NCBI GenBank assembly: GCA_016717005.1
Contig: JADJUF010000039.1
Span: forward strand, 310,001 to 374,000
DNA from: Myxococcales bacterium
GTDB taxonomy: Bacteria > Myxococcota_A > Polyangia > Haliangiales > Haliangiaceae
Direction: 5' to 3'
DNA length: 64,000 bases
Numbering within the stretch: the first letter of the stretch is position 1; every line of letters starts with the position of its first letter. Below are positions 35,736-44,434 of this stretch, in pieces. The position numbers were made by a program, and so were the translations under genes. The notes under the pieces are model-generated. The model did not search any database, was not told the origin of the DNA, and worked only from the letters and a program-made list of their open reading frames with translations.

Positions 35736-36245
35736 TCAGGCGCGCGACGCGGCGACCTGGCGCGCGGCCGGCACCGGCGCCGCGACCACCCGCGCCTCGA
35801 GCCGGAACAGCGCGAACCCCAGCGCCGCCAGGAGCGGCCCGGCCACGACCAGCGACGCGACGCACGCGTCGAGCGCCGAGGCGGCCCACAGCGGCTCGCC
35901 GCTGTCGAGGCCGACGCTGCTGCTGAACCCCAGCCACACCACCAGCGGCAGCGCGAGCATCGTCAGGGCCCCGCCCACGAACGCGGCGACCTCGCGCCGG
36001 AGCTGCACCACGGCGAGGCCCGCGACCAGGACCACGCCGGTGAGCGCGATCATCAGCAGCGGTCCGCCCGCGGCCTCGTGATCGATCACCTCGTGGACGC
36101 CGGTGGCGTCGACGACCTCGGTCACCCACACCCGCCCCGGCAACAGGCACAGCGCCAGCCCGGCCAGCGCGCACGCCAGCACGCCGACCGCCGCGCTGCG
36201 CTGCACCGCCGCCCGAACGCCGGTGAGGTGAGTCGCCTGATCCAT
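35736..36245 (-). CDS. Small integral membrane protein, unknown
   Basis: A 169-residue protein with four predicted membrane helices (about 15-40, 60-80, 85-108, 125-148) and short loops. No family is recognised. ATG 36245 is preferred over the GTG at 36251 because TAGAGT lies 6 nt before the ATG. It is on the same strand as, and upstream of, the short ORF and KamA-like gene, with a separate promoter between them. Confidence 0.7.
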   Translation of the reverse strand: MDQATHLTGVRAAVQRSAAVGVLACALAGLALCLLPGRVWVTEVVDATGVHEVIDHEAAGGPLLMIALTGVVLVAGLAVVQLRREVAAFVGGALTMLALPLVVWLGFSSSVGLDSGEPLWAASALDACVASLVVAGPLLAALGFALFRLEARVVAAPVPAARQVAASRA

Positions 36246-36251
36246 GCGCAC

Positions 36252-36257
36252 ACTCTA
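36252..36257 (-). promoter_or_regulatory. Putative -10 box TAGAGT
   Basis: TAGAGT on the minus strand, 6 nt before ATG 36245; it decides the start of the small membrane protein gene. Confidence 0.5.
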
Positions 36258-36416
36258 CCCGCGCCCGGGGCGAAGCGCGAACCACACGCCATCGGCCAGG
36301 TCGTCGAGACACGGCGCACGGTGTGTGCGTGCCGACGACACCGGCATCCGCGCAGCCGAGGTCGGCCGCGCGCAGCGTGATCACGCCGCGTGATATCATC
36401 GGCGCAAGGGGGACGT

Positions 36417-38357
36417 ATGTCTCGAGCAGTCCTGTCACTGGGCTTGGTGCTGTTGGTCGTGGCCGCCGCGTGCGGCGAGGTCTCGTCGACGCCGACCGAC
36501 GCGGCCATCGACACGGCGGCGATCGACGCGGCCGACAACGTCGATGGCGCGGTCGACGCCGCGCCGTCGTTCGCGCTGACCGTGACCCCGGCCGGCAACG
36601 GCGCCGGCACGGTGACCTCGAGCCCGGCCGGCATCACCTGCGGCGCCGACTGCACCGAGCCCTACGCCGAGGGCACGGTCGTCACGCTGACCGCGGCGCC
36701 GTCGTCGGGCTCGACCTTCGTCGGGTGGGCCGGCGGCGGCTGTAGCGGCGGCGGCACCTGCGCCGTGACGGTCACCGCCGCGACCACCGTCACCGCCACG
36801 TTCGCGCTCAACAACTCGCTGGTCGTGACCACCACCGGGACCGGCACCGGCCGCGTGACGTCGGCGCCGGCCGGCATCGACTGCGGCGCCGATTGTTCAG
36901 AGGCCTACCCGCCGGCGACGACGGTCACCTTGACGGCGACCGCGGCGGCGGACTCGACCTTCGCCGGCTGGAGCGGCGGCGGTTGCAGCGGCACCGGCAC
37001 CTGCGTCGTCACGGTCAACGCCGCCGTCGGGGTGGTCGCGACCTTCACGCTGGTGCAGTACACGCTCACGGTCGCGCGCGCCGGCACCGGCACCGGCACG
37101 GTCACGTCGGTCCCGGCCGGCATCACCTGCGGCGTCGACTGCACCGAGGTCTACACCACCGGCACCGCCGTGACCCTGGCGGCGTCGCCGGCCGCGGGCT
37201 CGACCTTCGCCGGCTGGAGCGGCGGCGGCTGCACCGGCACCGGCACCTGCGTGGTCACGCTGGCCGCCGCCACCACGGTCACCGCGACGTTCACGCTGAC
37301 CCAGCACACGCTGGTGGTGGCCAAGGCCGGCACCGGCGCGGGCACGGTCACGTCGTCACCCGCCGGGATCAGCTGCGGCGCCGACTGCACCGAGGTCTAC
37401 AACTTCGGCACGACGGTCGTGCTGACCGCGACCCCGGCCGCCGGCTCGACCTTCGCCGGCTGGAGCGGCGGTGGCTGCACCGGCGCCGGCACCTGCACGA
37501 CCACGATCACCGCGGCCACGACGGTCACCGCGACCTTCACGCTGGCGACGTTCACGCTGACGGTGACCAAGGCCGGCACCGGCACCGGCACCGTGACCTC
37601 GAGCCCGGCCGGGATCAACTGCGGCGCCGACTGCACCGAGCCCTACGCCTCGGCCACGACGGTCGTGCTGACCGCGACCCCGGCCGCCGGCTCGACCTTC
37701 GCCGGCTGGAGCGGCGGCGGCTGCACCGGCACCGGCGCCTGTACCACCACGATCACCGCGGCCACCACCGTCACCGCGACGTTCACGCTGGCCGTGACCA
37801 ACTGCGACAGCTTCGCGGTCGCCAACACGACGACGATCCCGAACTGGACCGAGAACGTCGGCGACTGGGTGATCGACAGCCAGCGCCTGCGCATCAACCA
37901 GGCCGGCGGCATCTACGCGAACAACATCACCAAGAACGGCAGCTCGCAGCTCAACGGCTGCGCCCGCCTGACCGCCCTCCACGCCGGCGCCGCCGCTGGC
38001 GAGGTCGTCGGCATCGTGCTGCGCTGGCAGAGCCCGGCCAACTACGTCGTCGCGCTGGTCCAGGACAACGGCGGCTCGGGCTTCTTCGACTCGGCCTGGC
38101 TCTACCAGATGCCGCTCGCCGACATCGGCGGCGCGCTGACGGGGCGCAACTTCGGCACCAGCCCCAACCTCGAGGCGTGCATCACGGGCACCGCGGTGAC
38201 GCTGCGCATCGACGCCAACCAGGACGGCACCTACGAGACCACCACCAGCGGCACGACCACGATCACCACCGCCGGGCTCGCCGGCGTGATGAGCAAGACC
38301 GACTCGGCGGTCGCGACCAACATGCCGCTGGTCGACAACTTCTGCTGGGGGCCCTGA
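36417..38357 (+). CDS. Lipoprotein with five InlB-B-like repeats and a C-terminal lectin-like domain
   Basis: A 646-residue lipoprotein (lipobox VAAAC, residues 15-19) with a short Asp/Ala tether. Five repeats of about 82 residues (about 52-458) follow. Each has a GTGTGTVTS turn, PAGI.CG.DC with two Cys, a FAGWSGGGC loop with a third Cys, and a closing C..T.TAATTVTATF with a fourth. This is the divergent InlB B-repeat pattern of bacterial surface proteins. The last 190 residues (NCDSFAVANTT... LVDNFCWGP) look like a concanavalin/laminin-G-like sandwich. Two disulfides per repeat are likely. It is probably a surface adhesin or scaffold. AAGGGGG acts as ribosome site, with TATCAT further up. 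Confidence 0.88.
   Translation: MSRAVLSLGLVLLVVAAACGEVSSTPTDAAIDTAAIDAADNVDGAVDAAPSFALTVTPAGNGAGTVTSSPAGITCGADCTEPYAEGTVVTLTAAPSSGSTFVGWAGGGCSGGGTCAVTVTAATTVTATFALNNSLVVTTTGTGTGRVTSAPAGIDCGADCSEAYPPATTVTLTATAAADSTFAGWSGGGCSGTGTCVVTVNAAVGVVATFTLVQYTLTVARAGTGTGTVTSVPAGITCGVDCTEVYTTGTAVTLAASPAAGSTFAGWSGGGCTGTGTCVVTLAAATTVTATFTLTQHTLVVAKAGTGAGTVTSSPAGISCGADCTEVYNFGTTVVLTATPAAGSTFAGWSGGGCTGAGTCTTTITAATTVTATFTLATFTLTVTKAGTGTGTVTSSPAGINCGADCTEPYASATTVVLTATPAAGSTFAGWSGGGCTGTGACTTTITAATTVTATFTLAVTNCDSFAVANTTTIPNWTENVGDWVIDSQRLRINQAGGIYANNITKNGSSQLNGCARLTALHAGAAAGEVVGIVLRWQSPANYVVALVQDNGGSGFFDSAWLYQMPLADIGGALTGRNFGTSPNLEACITGTAVTLRIDANQDGTYETTTSGTTTITTAGLAGVMSKTDSAVATNMPLVDNFCWGP
36570..37790 (+). repeat. 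Five direct repeats, last three with period 246 bp
   Basis: In-frame coding repeats in the lipoprotein; units begin near 36570, 36810, 37053, 37299 and 37545. The last three share long identical stretches and an exact 246-bp period, suggesting recent expansion. Confidence 0.9.
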
Positions 38358-38369
38358 GGCGCGCGCCGA

Positions 38370-40364
38370 TCACGGCCGCGTGACCAGCGGCAGCTCGACG
38401 AAGCTGGCGCGGCCGGGCGCGTGGTGGACGCGCTGCGTGGCCTTGCGGTAGTCGGCGGGCTTGGCCCAGAAGATGTTGGGCACGAAGGTCTGCGGGTTGC
38501 GGTCGTAGAGCGGGAACCAGCTCGACTGGACCTGGACCATGATCCGGTGGCCGCGCTGGAAGACGTGGTTGGCGGTCGGCAGCGTGAACCGGTAGCGCAG
38601 CGCCTTGCCGGCGGCGATCGGCCGGGCGACCTCGTAGCCCTGCCGGTACCGGCCGCGGAAGATGTCGGCCGAGATCATGAGCTGGTAGCCGCCGAGCTCG
38701 GGCTGGGCCGGCACCTCGTCGGGGTAGACGTCGATCAGCTTGACCACCCAGTCGGCGTCGGTGCCGCTGGTCGAGGCGATCAGGTTGGCGATCGGCTGGC
38801 CGCTGATCGGGGTCGGCGCGGTCAGCACCTCGGACACGAACACCGCCACGTCGGTGCGGCCCGAGGCCTCGCGCTGATCGTCGACCAGCCACCGCCGCCA
38901 GGTCGTGCCGTCGATCGGGCGCGCGCGGTACGGCACCGGCTTGGCGGGGTCGGAGATCCACTCGGTCGCGCCGGCCTCGCCCGCCTTGGGCGCCGCGAAC
39001 CGCAGGCCGCCGCCGGCCGCGAGGTAGATCGGCGTCGGCTTGATCGTGCAGCCGCTGGCGCAGCCGGCCGGCCACGCCGCCAGCCGCCGCCAGGCGTTGG
39101 TGCCGGTCTCGAACGCCGTCACCGGCGCGAGGTTGGCCGCCGGCGCGCCGTCCTTGAGGTACTGGGCCAGGAACGGCGCGAGCACGTCGCGGCGGAACGT
39201 GAGCGCGGTGTCGCTGTCGAAGCGGATCGGCCCGAGCGCGCTGCCGTCCTTGATCGCCTGGCCGTGGTGCCACGGGCCCAGCACCAGGAACACCTTGTCG
39301 TTGCCGGTGTCCTTGGGCTCGAGCGCCCGGTACACCGCCGGCGCGCCGTAGATGTCCTCCTGGTCCCACAGGCTGTGCACCAGCATCACCGGCACGGTCA
39401 GCGGGCGCGCCGCCAGGAGCTTGTCGACCGCCTGGTCGCGCCAGAACCCGTCGTAGGCCGGGTGCGCGAGCAGCTTCTGCCAGAACCCGAGCTGGTCGAG
39501 GCCGTGCTGGCGGCCGAGCTCGCCGGCCGAGCCCGCGCGCAGGAACAGCTCGTAGTCGTCGGTGACGCCCGACCACCACGTCTGCGCGTTCTTCGCGGTC
39601 GCCTCCTGATCGTGGATGTACGAGGCGCCGATCTGGCGGAACGCGCCGTGGTGGAACCAGTCGTCGCCCATCCAGCCGTCGACCATCGGGTTCATCGGCA
39701 CCGCGACCTTGAGCGCCGGGTGCGGATCGATCAGCGCCATCAGCGGCGTGAAGCCGTCGTACGAGATGCCGAGGATGCCGACCCGGCCGTTGCTCTCGGG
39801 GACGTTCTTCACCAGCCAGTCGATCGTGTCGAACGTGTCGGTGGCGTGATCGACCGCGGTCGGGTTCTGGGGCCCGCGCAGCGGCCGGTTCATCACGTAG
39901 TCGCCCTCGGAGCCGTGCTTGCCGCGCACGTCCTGGATCACCCGGATGTAGCCGCCGTCGACGATCACGTCGGTGGCGTTGTCGTAGCCCTGCAGGACCG
40001 CGCCGAGGTGGGGGCTGGGGCGCTGGCTGGTCATCTGGCTCGCGTCGTACGGCGTCCGGGTCAGGAGGATCGGCGCGCCCGCGGCGCCGCGCGGGACCAC
40101 GATCACGGTGTGCAGCTTGACGCCGTCGCGCATCGGGATCATGACGTCGCGCAGCTCGTGGTCGAACGCGCTGGTCACCGGCGTGAACGTGGCCGGGATC
40201 TCCGACGGCAACCGCGCCGACGGGGGCGCCGCCGTCGGCGCGGCCGGGGCCGCGACCTGGGCGGCCGCGACGCCCGGACCGACGAGCGCGACGAGCGCGA
40301 CGAGCGCGACCTGGACGGCGGGCACGGACCGCGATGTGGGACGGGGGCGAGCGGGCGTGGTCAT
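38370..40364 (-). CDS. CocE/NonD-family X-Pro dipeptidyl-peptidase-like hydrolase
   Basis: A 664-residue secreted alpha/beta hydrolase. After a signal peptide (VALVALVGPGVAAAQ) and a Pro/Ala linker, the N-terminal hydrolase domain begins at MIPMRDGVKLHTVIVVP. It has RTPYDAS, the QDVRGKHGSEGDY loop, and the nucleophile elbow GISYDGF. A helical cap (WFHHGAFRQ) follows, and the C-terminal jelly-roll domain (about 440-664) ends in QRGHRIMVQVQSSWFPLYDRN, as in the S15/CocE family. Members include acylase-like and peptidase activities; the substrate is unknown. TATCCT lies 9 nt before ATG 40364. Confidence 0.92.
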   Translation of the reverse strand: MTTPARPRPTSRSVPAVQVALVALVALVGPGVAAAQVAAPAAPTAAPPSARLPSEIPATFTPVTSAFDHELRDVMIPMRDGVKLHTVIVVPRGAAGAPILLTRTPYDASQMTSQRPSPHLGAVLQGYDNATDVIVDGGYIRVIQDVRGKHGSEGDYVMNRPLRGPQNPTAVDHATDTFDTIDWLVKNVPESNGRVGILGISYDGFTPLMALIDPHPALKVAVPMNPMVDGWMGDDWFHHGAFRQIGASYIHDQEATAKNAQTWWSGVTDDYELFLRAGSAGELGRQHGLDQLGFWQKLLAHPAYDGFWRDQAVDKLLAARPLTVPVMLVHSLWDQEDIYGAPAVYRALEPKDTGNDKVFLVLGPWHHGQAIKDGSALGPIRFDSDTALTFRRDVLAPFLAQYLKDGAPAANLAPVTAFETGTNAWRRLAAWPAGCASGCTIKPTPIYLAAGGGLRFAAPKAGEAGATEWISDPAKPVPYRARPIDGTTWRRWLVDDQREASGRTDVAVFVSEVLTAPTPISGQPIANLIASTSGTDADWVVKLIDVYPDEVPAQPELGGYQLMISADIFRGRYRQGYEVARPIAAGKALRYRFTLPTANHVFQRGHRIMVQVQSSWFPLYDRNPQTFVPNIFWAKPADYRKATQRVHHAPGRASFVELPLVTRP

Positions 40365-40373
40365 GGTCGGGCG

Positions 40374-40379
40374 AGGATA
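40374..40379 (-). promoter_or_regulatory. Putative -10 box TATCCT
   Basis: TATCCT on the minus strand, 9 nt before the CocE/NonD gene ATG. Confidence 0.45.
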
Positions 40380-40505
40380 TCCCCGCGCTGCCCGCGCGGG
40401 CGCGCGACGGTTTTCGCGGCTGGGCGTGCAACCTCGGCGCGCGCGCGGCCTCCTCGCCTGCGCCGGGCCCCGCGTGGCGGTCCGCGTCCACCCGGAGGTC
40501 TGCCG

Positions 40506-43500
40506 ATGGCTGGCTCGCGCCGCCGTGTCTCGACATCGCTCTTGTCGCTGGTCTCGCTCGCCGCCGTGGCCGCGGGCGCCGACGCCGACGCCACGCGCTA
40601 CCAGCGCACCACCCCGGTCAAGGTCCCGGTGACCACGCGCGATCGGGCGCGTCCGCCGCGCCCGCCCGCCGACGCCGCCGCGCCGACGCGGCCGCTGACC
40701 GCCGACGACGCGCTGGCGATCCACGGCAAGCTGGTGCCGATCCACCAGCAGCAGATCGACCTCTTGCGCGAGCTCATCACCCAGAGCGCTCACGCCGACG
40801 TCAACGAGCAGGCCGACCTGCACTTCCGGCTGGCCGAGCTGCACGGCCAGAACAGCCGCTACCATCGGCTCAAGGCCACCGAGCTCGCCATCGCCGCCGA
40901 TCGCGCCGCCGCGGGCGCCAAGGCCCAGCTGCGCCGCGACGCCCAGGACCACCGGGGCCAGGCCGCGGCCGCGCAGCGCGACGCGGTCGCGACCTACCGC
41001 GCGCTCGCCGACGAGCCGCGCTACCGCGGCTACCCGCGCATGGACAAGACGCTGTTCGCGCTCGCGTACACGCTGGCCCAGGCCGGCGACGGCTCGGCCA
41101 GCCGCGAGGTCTACAAGCGCCTGCTCGACGACCACCCGCAGTCGCCGTACGTGCCCGAGGCCTACCTCGCGTTCGCCGACTACTTCTTCGGCGTCGACCA
41201 GCTCGACAACGCCGAGGCCTTCTACCGCAAGGTGCTGCAGTTCCCGAGCGCGAAGGTCTACGCCTACGCCACCTACCGGCTGGGCTGGGTGTTCCTGAAC
41301 CAGGGCCGCCCCGACGACGCCGGCCGCCAGTTCCTCCAGGTCGCGCGCGACACCGCCGGCGACGCCGCGCAGGCCACGCTGCACAACGCCGCGCTCAACG
41401 ACTTCGTGCGCGCCTACGCCGACTTCGGCCAGGTCCAGCGCGCGTGGCCGGCGTTCCAGAAGATCGAGCCGGCGCGGGCCCAGGCGCTCCTGGCCCGGCT
41501 CGCCGAGCTGTACGTGGAGCAGGGCAAGAACGACAAGGCCATCTTCGCGCTGCGGCAGCTGATCAAGGTGGCGCCGGGCGACGCCGACGTGTGCGCGTGG
41601 CAGGCCGACGTCGCCCGCGCGACCCTGGCGCTGCCCGGCGCGACGGTCGCCGATCGGGCCGACGAGATCGCGCGGCTGGTGCGGCTGTGGGGCGCGCTCG
41701 CCAAGACCGCCCAGCTCCCGGCGGCCGCGGCCCGCGCGTGCAAGGACGACGCGGCGGCCATGGCCGGCGAGCTCGCGCGGGCCTGGCACAGCGAGGGCGC
41801 CAAGGCCAAGGACCCGGCGCTGCTCGACGGCGCCGGCCGACTCTACGACGCGTACCTCGCGCAGTTCGACCGCGCGCCCGACGCCGGCGAGACCGCGTAC
41901 TACCGGGCCGAGCTCGGCTGGCTGCGCGCCGACGGCGAGCCCGACGCCCGGCGCAAGACCGTGCGCTGGCGCGACGCGGCCGCGGCGTTCACCGCGGTCG
42001 TCAAGCGCGGCGACGTCGCGCCGGGCCTGGTCAAGGAGTCGGCCGACGCCGCGGTGCGCGCGCTCAAGAACGCGCTCGACGTCGACCCGCGCCCGCGGCT
42101 CGAGCCGATCGACGCCGACGCCGACGCGCGCGCCCCGACCCCGCGCCCGATCCCCGAGACCGAGCGCGCGCTGCTGGCCGCGATGGACGACTACCTGACC
42201 TACGTCAAGGATCCCGCCGATCCGGAGCGCGTCGGCATGCTGTTCCTGCAAGGCGACCTGTACCGCCGGTTCGGCCACGCCGAGCTCGCGATCCCGCGCT
42301 TCACCGCGCTGATCGAGGACCACCCCGGCCACGAGACCGCGTACTACGCCGCGCACCTGCTGCTGAACCTGCTGATCACGACGCACCAGGACGCGGAGGT
42401 CACGCGGTGGGCGGCGTACTTCGCCGCGCACCCGAGGTTCCTCACCGCCGGCGGTGACCAGGATCGATCCGAGCTGGGCCGACGCGTCGCCGAGATCCAG
42501 GTGATCGACGCCCGCCGGCGGGCCGAGGCGCTCGAGCGGACCGCCAAGGCGTCCGGCGACCTGCGCGCGTTCGTGGCGTGCGGCGCGGCCTACCTCGAGC
42601 TGTTCAACAAGGATCCCGAGGCCGCCCGGGCCGATGAGCTGCTCTGGAACGCCGGCCTGTGCTTCGAGCAGGGGCGGTCGCTGTCGATCGCGATCGAGAC
42701 CTTCACCGAGCTGCGCGCGCGCTTCCCGACCAGCCCGCAGGCGGCCAAGGCCCTGGCCCGGCTCGGCGGCGTCTACGCCAAGGTCGCGTACTACGACCGC
42801 GCCGCCGGCATGTTCGAGGAGTACGCCCGGAAGCACGCCGGCGCCGCCGACGCCCGCGACCTGATGAACGACGCCGTGCTCTACCGCAAGGGCACCGGCG
42901 ACGACGCCCAGGCCGTCGCCGACACGACCTACTTCATCAGCAAGTTCACGCGCGGCCAGCCGGCGGTGGCCGCCGACGCGTTCTGGAGCCTGGCCGCGAT
43001 CTACGAGCAGCGCGGCGACACCGCCGCCACGCTCGACCACTACCGCGCCTACCTCCGACGCTACCGCGAGGCCGGCGGCTCCGCCAAGGTCGTCATCGCC
43101 CACGCGCGCATCGGCCAGCTGCTGTGGGCGCAGAGCTGCCCGGTGGCCGGCGTCGACGGCTCGTGCGTCAAGGTCACGCGCGAGCGGGCGGTCGCGGTGC
43201 GCGGCCGCGCGCGGGCGGCGCTGGCCGCGGTCCGGACGCAGTGCGGCCCCGACACCAAGATCAAGCTGACCGTGATCGCCCGCGACCCCGGCAAGGTGAA
43301 GCAGGCGCAGGCCGCGTTCGCCGCCGCGGTGGCCGCGTACGAGGCCGGCGCCCGGCGGTCCGGCGCCGACGACAAGATCGCGCGCCACTACTACGCCCAG
43401 GCCCGGTTCCAGCAGGCCGAGGTCGACTACGAGGCGTTCCTGGCGCTGAGGTTCCCGCAGGGCCTCGACTTCGACGCGCGCCACCCCGCGGTGGCCGCGC

Positions 43501-43958
43501 GGTCGATGACGCGGTTCGAGCAGTGGTACGGCGCCAAGGATCAGCGGTCGGGCGCGATCGCGCGCCGGTACGTCGCGCTGGTCAAGGAGGTGCGCGACCC
43601 GGCCACGGCGATCGCCGCGGCCGCGCGGTTCGGGCAGCTCCAGCAGAACTTCGCCGACGCGCTGTTCACCGCCGAGATCCCCGCCGACCTGCGCCCGTAC
43701 GAGGAGGCGGTCGATCAGTACTGCGCGACCCTCGAGGCCCGGGCCGAGCCGCTGGTCGACGCGGCGCTGGTGGGGTACGGGCAGTGCCTGCAGGCCTCGA
43801 CCGACTTCGGGTGGTTCTCGAGCTGGTCGAAGCTGTGCGAGCGCGAGCTGGGCCAGCTCAAGCCCGAGGCGTTCCCGACCGCGGTCGAGCTGCGGGCCGC
43901 GCCCGAGGCCGAGGCCCCGATCGCCGACGTCGAGCCGCGGATCGCGGCCCTGGAGTGA
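40506..43958 (+). CDS. Large exported TPR protein
   Basis: A 1,150-residue protein with an N-terminal signal (LLSLVSLAAVAAGADA) and tetratricopeptide repeats over most of its length. Examples are FALAYTLAQAGDGSASREVYKRLL, YATYRLGWVFLNQGRPDDA, LAELYVEQGKNDKAI, LFLQGDLYRRFGHAELAI and WSLAAIYEQRGDTAATLDHY. The overall plan resembles long periplasmic TPR proteins linked in Myxococcus to adventurous gliding and outer membrane biogenesis, but no specific orthologue can be named by eye. ATG 40506 follows GGAGG at a good distance. Confidence 0.85.
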   Translation: MAGSRRRVSTSLLSLVSLAAVAAGADADATRYQRTTPVKVPVTTRDRARPPRPPADAAAPTRPLTADDALAIHGKLVPIHQQQIDLLRELITQSAHADVNEQADLHFRLAELHGQNSRYHRLKATELAIAADRAAAGAKAQLRRDAQDHRGQAAAAQRDAVATYRALADEPRYRGYPRMDKTLFALAYTLAQAGDGSASREVYKRLLDDHPQSPYVPEAYLAFADYFFGVDQLDNAEAFYRKVLQFPSAKVYAYATYRLGWVFLNQGRPDDAGRQFLQVARDTAGDAAQATLHNAALNDFVRAYADFGQVQRAWPAFQKIEPARAQALLARLAELYVEQGKNDKAIFALRQLIKVAPGDADVCAWQADVARATLALPGATVADRADEIARLVRLWGALAKTAQLPAAAARACKDDAAAMAGELARAWHSEGAKAKDPALLDGAGRLYDAYLAQFDRAPDAGETAYYRAELGWLRADGEPDARRKTVRWRDAAAAFTAVVKRGDVAPGLVKESADAAVRALKNALDVDPRPRLEPIDADADARAPTPRPIPETERALLAAMDDYLTYVKDPADPERVGMLFLQGDLYRRFGHAELAIPRFTALIEDHPGHETAYYAAHLLLNLLITTHQDAEVTRWAAYFAAHPRFLTAGGDQDRSELGRRVAEIQVIDARRRAEALERTAKASGDLRAFVACGAAYLELFNKDPEAARADELLWNAGLCFEQGRSLSIAIETFTELRARFPTSPQAAKALARLGGVYAKVAYYDRAAGMFEEYARKHAGAADARDLMNDAVLYRKGTGDDAQAVADTTYFISKFTRGQPAVAADAFWSLAAIYEQRGDTAATLDHYRAYLRRYREAGGSAKVVIAHARIGQLLWAQSCPVAGVDGSCVKVTRERAVAVRGRARAALAAVRTQCGPDTKIKLTVIARDPGKVKQAQAAFAAAVAAYEAGARRSGADDKIARHYYAQARFQQAEVDYEAFLALRFPQGLDFDARHPAVAARSMTRFEQWYGAKDQRSGAIARRYVALVKEVRDPATAIAAAARFGQLQQNFADALFTAEIPADLRPYEEAVDQYCATLEARAEPLVDAALVGYGQCLQASTDFGWFSSWSKLCERELGQLKPEAFPTAVELRAAPEAEAPIADVEPRIAALE

Positions 43959-44425
43959 TCACGTGAAGATGATCTGCGCGCCCTCGGCCAGGTCGTAGAA
44001 GTCGCCGGCGGTGATGATGTCCTTCACCTGCGGCACCAGCTCCTCCTTCTTGCGCTTGAACATCTGCATCGCCAGCTCGCAGCCGTACAGCTCGGCGCCG
44101 GCGTCGTCGAGGATCTGCAGCATCTCGCGCACGGTCGGCAGCGACAGCTCGGTCATCTGCTTGCGCATCATCCGCCCGGCCAGGCTCTCCATGCCCGGCA
44201 GGCCCGCGAGCATGGTCGGCATGCCCGACGCCGGGTTGCCGGCCAGGTTGACGTGCAGGTGATCGACCTTGTCCTCGGTGACGACGTCGAGCCCCAGAAG
44301 GTGAAGAACACGAACGCGTCGATGCCCGACTGGCGCGCGGCGTTGGCGAGGATGAGCGCGGGGTACGACTCGTCGAGCCCGGCCTTCGAGCAGATGATGG
44401 CGACCTTGCGGTTGGCGGTGGTCAT
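43959..44425 (-). CDS. DsrE-family sulfur carrier, interrupted by a frameshift
   Basis: Two reading frames together give one about 155-residue DsrE-like protein. The N-terminal part (44425 down to about 44292: MTTANRKVAIICSKAG, ANAARQSGIDAFVFFTFWG) and the C-terminal part (LDVVTEDKVDHL... GAELYGCELAMQMF... IIFT) join perfectly if one G is added in the run at 44292-44295. This family carries persulfide on a conserved Cys; here Cys in YGCEL is the best candidate. It is the last gene of a three-gene operon, 9 bp after the DUF1641-DsrC fusion. The frameshift may be a real mutation or a homopolymer sequencing error. Confidence 0.8.
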
Positions 44426-44434
44426 GGACGACTC

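Noticed and set aside
36570..37790. Regularly spaced direct repeats resembling an array
   Set aside because: The period is 246 bp and the units are in frame within a surface lipoprotein, so this is not CRISPR.
38370..43484. A 1,704-codon open frame on the minus strand
   Set aside because: Only its 3' part, from 40364 down, is the real CocE/NonD gene. The rest is antisense to the TPR gene, with the low-complexity composition expected from mirrored GC bias.
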